Source: an uncultured Rhodospirillales bacterium (GTDB lineage Bacteria; Pseudomonadota; Alphaproteobacteria; Rhodospirillales; Defluviicoccaceae). Taken from it: a stretch of DNA of 21,720 nucleotides. The notes under the pieces were generated by a model. That model was given only the letters and a program-made list of their open reading frames with translations. It searched no databases and was not told the DNA's origin. Positions 15,159-21,720 of this stretch are shown here, piece by piece; the stretch's first letter is position 1, and each line of letters begins with the position of its first letter. The DNA lies in the NCBI GenBank assembly GCA_937127205.1, contig CAKZLS010000194.1, positions 1 through 21,720 of the forward strand. The letters run 5' to 3'. The position numbers and the translations under genes are program-made.

Positions 15159-15833
15159 ATGACCGCATCACCGAAATCCCCGGCAAAGGTGAAGATTGCC
15201 CCGTCGATCCTTTCCGCTGACTTCGCCCGGCTCGGCGAGGAAATCCGGGCCATCGACGAAGCGGGGTGCGACTACGTCCATATCGATGTCATGGATGGTC
15301 ACTTCGTTCCCAACCTGACCATCGGGCCGCTGGTAGTGAACGCAATCCGCCCCTATACCAATAAGCCCTTCGACGTCCACCTGATGATCGACCCGGCGCA
15401 ACCGTACCTCAGCGAGTTTGCCGCCGCCGGTGCCGACATCATTACCGTGCATGCCGAAGCCGACGTCCACTTGGACCGCAGCCTTCAGGTCATTCGCAGC
15501 CTGGGAAAAAAGGCGGGGGTTTCCTTGAACCCGGGCACGCCGGTTTCAGCCTTGGAACATGTGCTGCATCGTCTAGACCTGATCCTGGTGATGTCGGTCA
15601 ATCCTGGGTTCGGCGGCCAGAGTTTTATCCAAACGCAGTTGGAGAAGATCCGGCAGGTGCATCAAATGATCGGCGACCGGCCCATCGAGCTGGAGGTGGA
15701 CGGTGGGGTCAATGCCGAGACCGCGCCGGCGGTAATCGCCGCGGGCGCCGACGTTCTTGTTGCGGGCAGCGCCGTATTCCAGGATGACGATTATCGCTCT
15801 ACCATCGCTGCCCTGCGCCCGACGGCTGCGTGA
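15159..15833 (+). CDS. rpe: Ribulose-phosphate 3-epimerase
   Basis: The 224-residue TIM-barrel enzyme interconverts xylulose 5-phosphate and ribulose 5-phosphate, feeding phosphoribulokinase two genes upstream. It shows the family signature throughout: KIAPSILSADFARLGEE near the N-terminus, the metal-site segment HIDVMDGHFVPNLTIGP, FDVHLMI, the phosphate-loop region MSVNPGFGGQSF and the C-terminal VDGGVN. The ATG lies 33 bases after the transketolase stop, with only a weak ribosome site, so coupling to the upstream message is likely. In a carbon-fixation context it would be called cbbE. The gene ends 10 bases before the convergent universal stress gene. Confidence 0.95.
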   Translation: MTASPKSPAKVKIAPSILSADFARLGEEIRAIDEAGCDYVHIDVMDGHFVPNLTIGPLVVNAIRPYTNKPFDVHLMIDPAQPYLSEFAAAGADIITVHAEADVHLDRSLQVIRSLGKKAGVSLNPGTPVSALEHVLHRLDLILVMSVNPGFGGQSFIQTQLEKIRQVHQMIGDRPIELEVDGGVNAETAPAVIAAGADVLVAGSAVFQDDDYRSTIAALRPTAA

Positions 15834-15843
15834 GCGCAATCGG

Positions 15844-16365
15844 TTAGCTGCTGATAGCGTCAATTTCCTTGTCGGACAATCCGCCGGGTACGATCGTAAT
15901 CGGGATGGTTAGCTTGCCAATTCGCTTTAGAGCATGGGAAATCAGCCGCCCGGGACCTTCCGAGCCGGTGGCGGCGCCCAGAACCAATATTGACAACTCG
16001 CCTTCACTCGCCAGCAGTCCCTCTAATTCTTCGGTAAGTTTACCTTCGCGAATGTAAATGACGGGAATCGAGCCGGAAAGCTTCTGCACCACCGAAGAGA
16101 CCACCTGCAGCATTTCTTCCGCCTGTTCGCGCCGCTCTTCTTCCATCAGGTTGCCCACGGCCATCCAGTGCTGGAACTCGGCGGGCTCGATCACGTACAG
16201 CAAAGCGACCCGTCCGCCGGTGTGTTTGGCCCGCCGGCACGCGTAGCGGAGCGCCTGGTGCAATTCCTCCGACTCGTCGACGATACACAGAAACGTGCGG
16301 CCGTAATCGACCGGTACGTCGTCGGCGGAATCTTCCGATTGGCTGGCTTGCGGGTCGGTCGTCAC
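15844..16365 (-). CDS. Universal stress protein (UspA family)
   Basis: The 173-residue cytoplasmic protein starts at GTG 16365; AAAGG lies upstream within the end of the preceding gene region. After an acidic 20-residue lead, the Usp fold opens with RTFLCIVDESEELHQALRYA, where the Asp is the usual nucleotide-site acid. It continues with VALLYVIEP and a central helix rich in Glu and Arg, and closes with the LSILVLGAATG segment and a terminal strand (IPITIVPGG). The G-x2-G-x9-G-S ATP motif is not clearly present, so ATP binding is uncertain. It follows the TIGR02186 gene by 3 bases and probably shares its message. Its exact job is unknown. Confidence 0.85.
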   Translation of the reverse strand: MTTDPQASQSEDSADDVPVDYGRTFLCIVDESEELHQALRYACRRAKHTGGRVALLYVIEPAEFQHWMAVGNLMEEERREQAEEMLQVVSSVVQKLSGSIPVIYIREGKLTEELEGLLASEGELSILVLGAATGSEGPGRLISHALKRIGKLTIPITIVPGGLSDKEIDAISS

Positions 16366-16368
16366 GGA

Positions 16369-17115
16369 CTAGCCTTTGCGAAATACAGCGCTTGCTGTCC
16401 ATCCTGCCACTACGGCGATGAGGATGGCAAGGACACCGTAGGCCAGCGAGTGGCGATGGGCAAAGTGAAACACGCCGGCCTCGAACCCCACTTTGCTGAT
16501 CACCAAGGGAGTAATCTCGGCGTTCACCACTTCGCCGTCTACCACCAGAAAGATCTGGACGATGTACGTGCCGACCGGGGCATTGGCCGGAAACCGCATA
16601 TCCGTTCGGAACAGCCGGTTGCCCAGAAACGCGATGCGTTCGGCCTCCGCGAAGAACAAATTTTGTCTTATCTTGTTGCGGATCAGCGCCTCTCGGAACG
16701 CCTCCACTGCCTCTGGATCCGTGTTCTCCGGCGCGTTAACCCGGAGGTTGCTAACGCCGATCTGATGCCGAGCCGCCACCCGCTCGGGAAGGAACTCCGA
16801 AAGCGGGCGGCTGGTGGCGATGGCGTAGTAACCGGGGACGCTGCGGAATATCATCTCGCTCTCGTTGACCCAGATGCCCATCTTTCGACCCTTGCGGCGA
16901 ACCACCACTTCGCTTTCGGGGCCACGCACCACGACCACGACGTCGCCTTCTCCCTCGGTGGTTCCGAACAGCAGTACTTCCTGACCGGTAAAACCGGTGG
17001 TGATGGCGACCAAGTGATTCGACAGATCGACGATGAGCTGAGCACTCGACGATCCGGGCATCGCTACGAAAAGCAAAAAGAAGGGCAGGGAGAGGATATG
17101 GCGCCCGCGGAACAT
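16369..17115 (-). CDS. TIGR02186 family protein (partner of a TauE/SafE permease)
   Basis: The 248-residue protein has a signal peptide (hydrophobic 7-20, likely cleavage after SSA at about 25) and a C-terminal membrane helix near 222-243 ending FRKG, so most of it faces the periplasm. The body is beta-rich (FTGQEVLLFGTTEG, DVVVVVRGPESEVVVRRKGR). The family is a conserved alphaproteobacterial one of unknown function, usually encoded beside a TSUP permease. The start ATG (17115-17113) shares a base with the permease stop (TGATG), which indicates translational coupling and supports this start over the much longer open frame upstream. A substrate-capture or chaperone role for the permease is inferred. 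Confidence 0.85.
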   Translation of the reverse strand: MFRGRHILSLPFFLLFVAMPGSSSAQLIVDLSNHLVAITTGFTGQEVLLFGTTEGEGDVVVVVRGPESEVVVRRKGRKMGIWVNESEMIFRSVPGYYAIATSRPLSEFLPERVAARHQIGVSNLRVNAPENTDPEAVEAFREALIRNKIRQNLFFAEAERIAFLGNRLFRTDMRFPANAPVGTYIVQIFLVVDGEVVNAEITPLVISKVGFEAGVFHFAHRHSLAYGVLAILIAVVAGWTASAVFRKG

Positions 17116-18038
17116 CAATGCCCCACCACGTTGCCGATGGAATACAGATCTGCAGGCGTGACGATCACGTCGAAGCCAATCTTGACGGCCACGGCGAGCA
17201 CCATCAGCGCAAGCAGCCCGCGCAACTGATCCCCGCGCAGGAGCGCGCCGGCGCGGGCGCCGAACTGGGCACCGATGACCCCGCCAATCAACAGCAGCAA
17301 TGCGAGGACCACGTCCACCGTCTGGTTGCTGACCGCCTGGAGTACAGTAACGTTGGCGGTGACGAAGATGATCTGAAAAAGCGATGTACCGACGACCACG
17401 GCGGTGGGCATGCCCAGCAGGTAGATCATCGCCGGCACCATGATGAAGCCGGCGCCGACACCCATGATCGCCGCCAAAACACCGACCACGAAGACGACAC
17501 CGAGCGGCAGCAGCGCGCTGATATACAGCCGGGAGCGGCGGAAGCGCATCTTCAGCGGCAGCACATCTATCCATGACCGGCTGGACTTGGATTTGGATTG
17601 TTGTGATTTCTTGCCGCGGTGGCGGGTCATCGCCTTGATGCTCTCGATCAGCATCAGCAATCCGATGATACCGAGAAAGACCACATACGACAGCTTGATC
17701 ACCAGATCGATCTGGCCCATCTCGCGCAACAACGTGAAAAGCCAGACGCCGGCGCCCGAGCCCGCAAAACCGCCGACTACCAGGACCATCCCCATCTTGA
17801 AATCGACGTTGCCGCGTTTCCAGTGGGCGAGAACCCCCGAAACCGAGGACGCGACGATCTGATTGGCTTCCGTGGCCACGGCAACGGCGGGCGGAATGCC
17901 GATGAAGATCAGAAGCGGAGTCATTAGGAAACCACCGCCGACGCCGAATAGTCCCGAAAGAAATCCGACCCCGCCCCCCAGGCCGAGAATAAGAAAAACA
18001 TTGACCGAAATCTCGGCGATGGGGAGGTAAATGTCCAT
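17115..18038 (-). CDS. TauE/SafE (TSUP) family sulfite/sulfonate-type permease
   Basis: The 307-residue inner-membrane protein has the internal duplication typical of TSUP transporters. The first copy is at about 22-70 (FLSGLFGVGGGFLMTPLLIF, then TEANQIVASSVSG). The second is at about 180-226 (AAIMGVGAGFIMVPAMIYLL, then GTSLFQIIF). A basic, serine-rich cytoplasmic loop at 138-172 separates the halves. Around eight membrane segments can be counted. Known members export sulfite, sulfoacetate or other small anions, so the substrate here cannot be fixed. It is the first gene of the leftward set that includes TIGR02186 and the universal stress protein. The upstream 270 bases hold its promoter. Confidence 0.88.
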   Translation of the reverse strand: MDIYLPIAEISVNVFLILGLGGGVGFLSGLFGVGGGFLMTPLLIFIGIPPAVAVATEANQIVASSVSGVLAHWKRGNVDFKMGMVLVVGGFAGSGAGVWLFTLLREMGQIDLVIKLSYVVFLGIIGLLMLIESIKAMTRHRGKKSQQSKSKSSRSWIDVLPLKMRFRRSRLYISALLPLGVVFVVGVLAAIMGVGAGFIMVPAMIYLLGMPTAVVVGTSLFQIIFVTANVTVLQAVSNQTVDVVLALLLLIGGVIGAQFGARAGALLRGDQLRGLLALMVLAVAVKIGFDVIVTPADLYSIGNVVGH

Positions 18039-18308
18039 TGCGCGCGGCGCCCCCGCGTCCGCTCCGATTGCCGGTTAAGGGTTCAATGCCGAAAAATCGC
18101 TGTGCCCGAAACGAAACCGTCCCGGAAGGCAGCCCTCGACGTGCACTGCCGGAAGCCTATTTCCCTTTGATGAGAATACCTTACGGCTGCGAACGGAGCA
18201 AAAGTTAATGTCGTCCGGAAGAGGGCGAGGTGGCATTACCGGCGCAGGTGTGACCTTCTTGCCGCGCTTGCACTAAAAAACCGAAACGCATCGGACTGAA
18301 TCCTCAAT
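18039..18308. promoter_or_regulatory. 270-bp region upstream of the TauE/SafE gene
   Basis: This non-coding stretch lies between the end of the ACT-domain gene and the start of the permease gene, both on the minus strand. It should contain the 3' end of the first and the promoter of the second. I see a short hairpin with a T run near the ACT gene (listed separately) but no confident -35/-10 pair. Confidence 0.3.
18275..18294 (-). terminator. Candidate terminator after the ACT-domain gene
   Basis: Read on the minus strand, CCGA-TGCGTT-TCGG is followed directly by six T (plus strand A run 18275-18280). The stem is only 4 bp. A second inverted repeat, CTGAAT at 18296-18301 with ATTCAG at 18307-18312, straddles the stop codon just upstream. 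Together they could end transcription before the TauE/SafE promoter. Confidence 0.3.
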
Positions 18309-18833
18309 TCAGACCTTTTCCCATTCACAATAGAGCCCCAGACCCCCGGCCGTGTTGGCAACTGTAGCCAGGCAACTCCGCACATTCTCTTCGGGAATGT
18401 AAACGGCCATGATGACAGCGTATTGTGCGTTATCCTCCGCAATGATTCGTTCGGCGTTGAGCCTGACGATATTGACCTTAAATTCCACGAAGACTTCGCT
18501 TAGCCGCGCAATCAACCCCGGTCGGTCGCCGCCGCTTACGGTAATCCGGTAATTCACCTGTCCCGACTGACCACGAACCGGCTCGAGCTCGAATAGCGCG
18601 ACGCTGATCTCTGCGTTGCTTAATTCCGGCAATCTGCGGAGCGCGGCGTCGATGTCTCCGGGAGTCACTCCCGGCGGTACTTCCACCACGGATGAGAATT
18701 CTGCGGCTTCGCCCAACACGGCGAAAGTGGTGTCTCCGAGATTGGCTCCAAGCTCGAATAGGCAGCCCGTGGCGGCGGAGACGATCCCCACCCGGTCCGG
18801 GCAGGAAATGGAAACCAATGCGTTGACGGTCAT
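18309..18833 (-). CDS. Double ACT-domain protein, GcvR-like
   Basis: The 174-residue cytoplasmic protein is built from two ACT domains: residues 3-80 (LVSISCPDRVGIVSAATGCL, with the ligand-site Asp-Arg-x-Gly pattern) and 93-168 (YRITVSGGDRPGLIARLSEV). This is the layout of the glycine cleavage regulatory protein GcvR and related amino-acid-sensing proteins. No DNA-binding or catalytic domain is present, so any regulation would be through a partner or a bound amino acid. AGGGA upstream supports ATG 18833. It lies 41 bases after the Nudix gene on the same strand and may be co-transcribed with it. GcvR identity is likely at family level only. Confidence 0.85.
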   Translation of the reverse strand: MTVNALVSISCPDRVGIVSAATGCLFELGANLGDTTFAVLGEAAEFSSVVEVPPGVTPGDIDAALRRLPELSNAEISVALFELEPVRGQSGQVNYRITVSGGDRPGLIARLSEVFVEFKVNIVRLNAERIIAEDNAQYAVIMAVYIPEENVRSCLATVANTAGGLGLYCEWEKV

Positions 18834-18874
18834 GGATCAATCCCTGTTCTTATCCACGGGAGCTTTTAAGCATA

Positions 18875-19315
18875 CTATCGACCGGTTGGCCATTTCTGAT
18901 GCGCCAATTTAATGATCCGCACCGTTTCCGACCAAAGCTGAAAACGGTCGAGATTGTCCACATCGGTCCACGCCACGTCGGCTGCGTCGGTCGCAGCCTT
19001 GGCCTCGCCGGATTCCCAGCACGCAGCCACGTCCACGAGAGTGTAGTGATAGCGGACGGACTGACTTTGGGGAACGCGCTCGATCAAATCGATGACGTCG
19101 ATCAGACCGAGCGCGCGAACCGCCACACCGGTTTCTTCCGCCACCTCGCGGCTGGCTGCCTCGAACACTGTTTCGCCCAGTTCCTGAAGGCCGCCGGGAA
19201 GGCTCCACTGGCCTTGCCGGGGGGGCTTGCTCCGGCGCACCAGCAGTGTCTCGCGTGCTCTCAGCACAACCACGCCCACACCGATGGTCGGCCGCTCTGG
19301 GTATTCGCGATTCAA
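18875..19315 (-). CDS. Nudix hydrolase
   Basis: The 146-residue enzyme has the Nudix box intact from G42 to V64: G42, E48, R56-E57, E60-E61 and G63 are all present, so it should bind a divalent metal and cleave a nucleoside diphosphate linked to another group. The preceding QGQWSLPGG and the N-terminal GVGVVVLRARETLLVRR strand match the ADP-ribose pyrophosphatase-like or MutT-like subgroup, but substrate cannot be told from sequence. GAGG lies 7 bases before the ATG. Its start faces the alpha/beta hydrolase gene across 111 bases. Confidence 0.9.
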   Translation of the reverse strand: MNREYPERPTIGVGVVVLRARETLLVRRSKPPRQGQWSLPGGLQELGETVFEAASREVAEETGVAVRALGLIDVIDLIERVPQSQSVRYHYTLVDVAACWESGEAKAATDAADVAWTDVDNLDRFQLWSETVRIIKLAHQKWPTGR

Positions 19316-19426
19316 TACCTCAACTCCCTCCGACGTTTTATCGCTTTTTCCCGCTCCATCTATAGCGGCCGGCGGCGCGGCTTGCTATCGTCCGTCAACG
19401 ACACATCATCCTGTTGAAGCACCTTT

Positions 19427-20299
19427 ATGTTCAATGACTTTGCTACTAGCGTGATCGAAACGCGCGGAACCACCATCCATACTCTCCACGGTGGTTCGGG
19501 GCCGCCGCTTCTGTTGCTGCACGGATATCCACAGACCCACGCCATGTGGCACAAGATCGCGCCGCGTTTGAGCGAACACTTCACGGTGGTCGCCCCTGAC
19601 CTTCGCGGCTACGGAGACAGCGGCAAGCCGTCTTCCGACGCCGGTCACCATATCTATTCGAAACGCGCCATGGCGCAGGATCAAGTGGAGGTGATGGAAG
19701 CCTTCGGTTTCCGGTCGTTCCACGTGGCCGGACACGACCGCGGCGGGCGGGTGGCGCACCGCATGGCCCTCGATCATCCCGGCAAGGTTGAGAAACTGGC
19801 GGTACTCGATATCGTCCCAACCCACAAAATATTCGCCACGGTCAGTAAAGAGGTGGCAACGGGCTACTATCACTGGTTTTTCCTAATTCAGGAAGGCGGT
19901 CTACCGGAAACCCTGATCGGCCATGATCCCGAATACTATCTCCGGGCAAAGTTGGGACACTGGAGCGCCGGTATGGATGGTTTTACGGCGGAGGCTCTTG
20001 CCGAATACATTCGATGCTTCAGCGATCCGGCGACCATTCATGCTTCGTGCGAGGATTATCGCGCCGCCGCGAGCATCGATCTCGAGCACGACGAAGCAGA
20101 CATGGATCATAAGGTAGCCTGTCCCATGCTCGTGCTATGGGGCGACCGGGGTTTGATGGAGCGAAACTATGACGTTCCGGGCACATGGCGCGAGCGGGCC
20201 AGCGATGTGCGCGGATACAAATTGGGGTGCGGTCATTTCCTCGCGGAGGAACTGCCCGACGAGACCCTGACCCACCTCATGAACTTTTTTGCATCCTGA
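19427..20299 (+). CDS. Alpha/beta hydrolase, fluoroacetate dehalogenase type
   Basis: The 290-residue protein carries the residues known from Rhodopseudomonas fluoroacetate dehalogenase in the same order and close spacing: nucleophile D104 with R105 and R108 (HDRGGR), acid D128 (LAVLDIVP), the halide pocket H149-W150 and Y211, and catalytic base H270 (GCGHFLAEE). The oxyanion region is LHGYPQTH at 31-38. Such enzymes replace the halogen of haloacetates with hydroxyl to give glycolate. The family also includes epoxide hydrolases, but those lack the paired Arg and His-Trp pocket. No signal peptide is present. The ribosome site is weak. No transporter or regulator for haloacids is next to it. 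Confidence 0.85.
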   Translation: MFNDFATSVIETRGTTIHTLHGGSGPPLLLLHGYPQTHAMWHKIAPRLSEHFTVVAPDLRGYGDSGKPSSDAGHHIYSKRAMAQDQVEVMEAFGFRSFHVAGHDRGGRVAHRMALDHPGKVEKLAVLDIVPTHKIFATVSKEVATGYYHWFFLIQEGGLPETLIGHDPEYYLRAKLGHWSAGMDGFTAEALAEYIRCFSDPATIHASCEDYRAAASIDLEHDEADMDHKVACPMLVLWGDRGLMERNYDVPGTWRERASDVRGYKLGCGHFLAEELPDETLTHLMNFFAS

Positions 20300-20338
20300 C
20301 TCATTGCGTTCATTCGCCCGACGGTTAACTTTAGGCCT

Positions 20339-21118
20339 ATGAAAAAACGAAAGATTCGAAAGCAGAAACTGGCCCTGTCTGGTCCCGGAGCTGTAAAAAA
20401 ACCCGAGCGTCCCATGGGGCTTATGGGGCGGCTGCGCGCCTATTTTTTCGCCGGCATTCTGATCACCGCGCCCATTTCCATTACTTTTTACCTGGCATGG
20501 CTGTTCATCACTTTCGTGGACGCCCGGGTGACACCGTGGATTCCGGAGAAATATAACCCCACCACCTATTTGCCGTTCGGCCTCCCCGGGCTTGGGGTCG
20601 TGGTTGTGGTGCTGGCCCTCACCCTGATCGGCATGCTGACCGCCGGTTTCTTCGGCCGCTTGCTGATGCGGTTCTACGACGGGTTGCTCGCGCGCATGCC
20701 GGTTGTCCGCAATGTCTACAGCGCGTTAAAGCAGATCATCGAAACGGTTCTGGCGCAGCAATCCACGGCATTCCGCCAGGCGGTACTGGTGGAGTACCCG
20801 CGCCGCGGCATCTGGGCCATCGCCTTCATCACCGGGCGCACGGAAGAAGAGGTGCAAAACCTCACAGAGGACGAAACCATCAACATCTTCCTGCCCACGA
20901 CCCCCAACCCTACGTCGGGATTCTTGTTATTCGTTCCCAAGGAAGACGTTGTTCCGCTCAGCATGACGGTGGAGGAAGCCATCAAAATGGTCATCTCCGC
21001 CGGTATCGTTACCCCGGAAGACCACCGTCCGGACAACGAGAAGCAGGTCCCCGTCGTGGTCGCGTCCCCGGAAGATGAAGAGCACCCGCTTCCGCATCCG
21101 GACCGGGAACGCGCATGA
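20339..21118 (+). CDS. DUF502 family membrane protein
   Basis: The 259-residue protein has a basic N-terminus (MKKRKIRKQK) and two membrane segments at about 34-60 (AYFFAGILITAPISITFYLA) and 80-103. The family-typical PVVRNVYSALKQIIETV segment follows at about 121-137, then a soluble beta-rich domain and an acidic, proline-containing tail. DUF502 proteins are widespread in Proteobacteria, often near recG as here, and have no established function. The gene is convergent with recG with only four bases between the stop codons. Confidence 0.88.
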   Translation: MKKRKIRKQKLALSGPGAVKKPERPMGLMGRLRAYFFAGILITAPISITFYLAWLFITFVDARVTPWIPEKYNPTTYLPFGLPGLGVVVVVLALTLIGMLTAGFFGRLLMRFYDGLLARMPVVRNVYSALKQIIETVLAQQSTAFRQAVLVEYPRRGIWAIAFITGRTEEEVQNLTEDETINIFLPTTPNPTSGFLLFVPKEDVVPLSMTVEEAIKMVISAGIVTPEDHRPDNEKQVPVVVASPEDEEHPLPHPDRERA

Positions 21119-21122
21119 AACT

Positions 21123-21720
21123 TTATCCGGATCGCAGGTAGCGCACGGCGGCATCGCGCTCGAACAGGTAGAGTAGGGTGCGGAGCGCCTGGCCCCGGGC
21201 CGACTTGAGATAAGGGTCGCGGGATAAGACCAATCTGGCGTCATCGCGGGCCGTGGCCAGCAACTCTCCATGAAAGGCCAGGTCGGCAACGCGGAACTCC
21301 GGTGCGCCGCTTTGACGCACGCCCAAGAGTTCGCCGGCACCCCGAAGGCGCAGGTCCTCTTCGGCGATCCGAAAACCGTCGTCGGTTTCGCGCATGATGG
21401 CAATCCGTGCCCGCGCCGCCTCACTTAGCGGCGGTGCATAGAGCAGCACGCACGTAGACGAGACCGATCCCCGCCCGATCCGCCCGCGGAGTTGATGCAG
21501 TTGAGCCAGGCCGAACCGCTCGGCGTGTTCGATGATCATGACCGTAGCGGCGGGGACGTCGACCCCCACCTCGATCACCGTGGTCGCCACCAGCAGATCC
21601 ACCGGGCCGTCCACGAAAGCGGCCATGGCGGCGTCCTTGGCGGTACCCTTCATCCGTCCATGGACCAGCCCGACGCGTCCCTCGAAGATGCCGCTCAGGT
21701 GGTGAAAGCGCTCTTCCGCC
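21123..21720 (-). CDS. recG: ATP-dependent DNA helicase RecG (partial, N-terminal part missing)
   Basis: The open frame continues off the right edge, leaving 198 C-terminal residues. It shows the end of the second helicase domain: HHLSGIFEGRVGLVHGRMKG, motif V (VATTVIEVGVDVPAATVMII) and motif VI (QLHQLRGRIGRG), then the RecG-typical C-terminal region (SEAARARIAIMRETDDGFRIAEEDLRLRG and GVRQSG). RecG remodels stalled replication forks and Holliday junctions. An internal ATG at 21653 is not the start. Confidence 0.96.
   Translation of the reverse strand, partial: AEERFHHLSGIFEGRVGLVHGRMKGTAKDAAMAAFVDGPVDLLVATTVIEVGVDVPAATVMIIEHAERFGLAQLHQLRGRIGRGSVSSTCVLLYAPPLSEAARARIAIMRETDDGFRIAEEDLRLRGAGELLGVRQSGAPEFRVADLAFHGELLATARDDARLVLSRDPYLKSARGQALRTLLYLFERDAAVRYLRSG

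Noticed and set aside
1..21720. CRISPR arrays, tRNA or rRNA genes, insertion sequences
   Set aside because: No regularly spaced repeats, no cloverleaf or rRNA signature, and no transposase-like frame were seen on either strand.

Overview
The window is about 21.7 kb of GC-rich, densely coded DNA, most likely from an alphaproteobacterium. The evidence is the family combination: DUF3305, DUF3306, a TorD-like chaperone, a formate-region TAT mini-protein, FdhABC and FdhD, together with a TauE/SafE-TIGR02186 pair and a recG-DUF502 neighbourhood. I cannot fix the order or genus from sequence alone. I saw no transposase, integrase, CRISPR array or RNA gene.

Left half (1-11380): a respiratory formate dehydrogenase locus. 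A large iron-sulfur protein runs leftward off the window. It is divergent from a rightward series: DUF3305, DUF3306, TorD-like chaperone, TAT mini-protein, catalytic subunit FdhA (TAT-exported, cysteine rather than selenocysteine at the metal), four-cluster ferredoxin subunit FdhB, a small lipoprotein, and cytochrome b subunit FdhC. A leftward gene for a seven-bladed WD40 propeller fused to a c-type cytochrome follows tail-to-tail, and its start faces fdhD, the sulfurtransferase that activates FDH. Formate would be oxidised in the periplasm and its electrons passed through FdhB to haem b and the quinone pool.

Middle (11381-15833): a 720-bp stretch without a convincing gene, then phosphoribulokinase, transketolase and ribulose-phosphate 3-epimerase, closely packed and co-directional. 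These are Calvin-cycle steps. Next to formate dehydrogenase they suggest growth on formate with CO2 fixation, although RuBisCO is not in the window. The phosphoribulokinase looks like the plant/cyanobacterial-type family rather than the usual proteobacterial type.

Right part (15844-21720): mostly housekeeping or accessory genes. A leftward set encodes a TauE/SafE permease, a TIGR02186 protein and a universal stress protein. A second leftward pair encodes a Nudix hydrolase and a double-ACT GcvR-like protein. Two rightward genes follow: an alpha/beta hydrolase carrying the full fluoroacetate-dehalogenase residue set, and a DUF502 membrane protein. The window ends in the C-terminal part of recG on the minus strand.

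The most unusual items are the WD40-cytochrome c fusion, the atypical phosphoribulokinase, the cysteine pattern of FdhD, a cysteine-to-histidine change in a ferredoxin motif, the small lipoprotein inside the FDH operon, and a perfect palindrome in an AT-rich leader before the main fdh operon. None of these by itself proves a new system.
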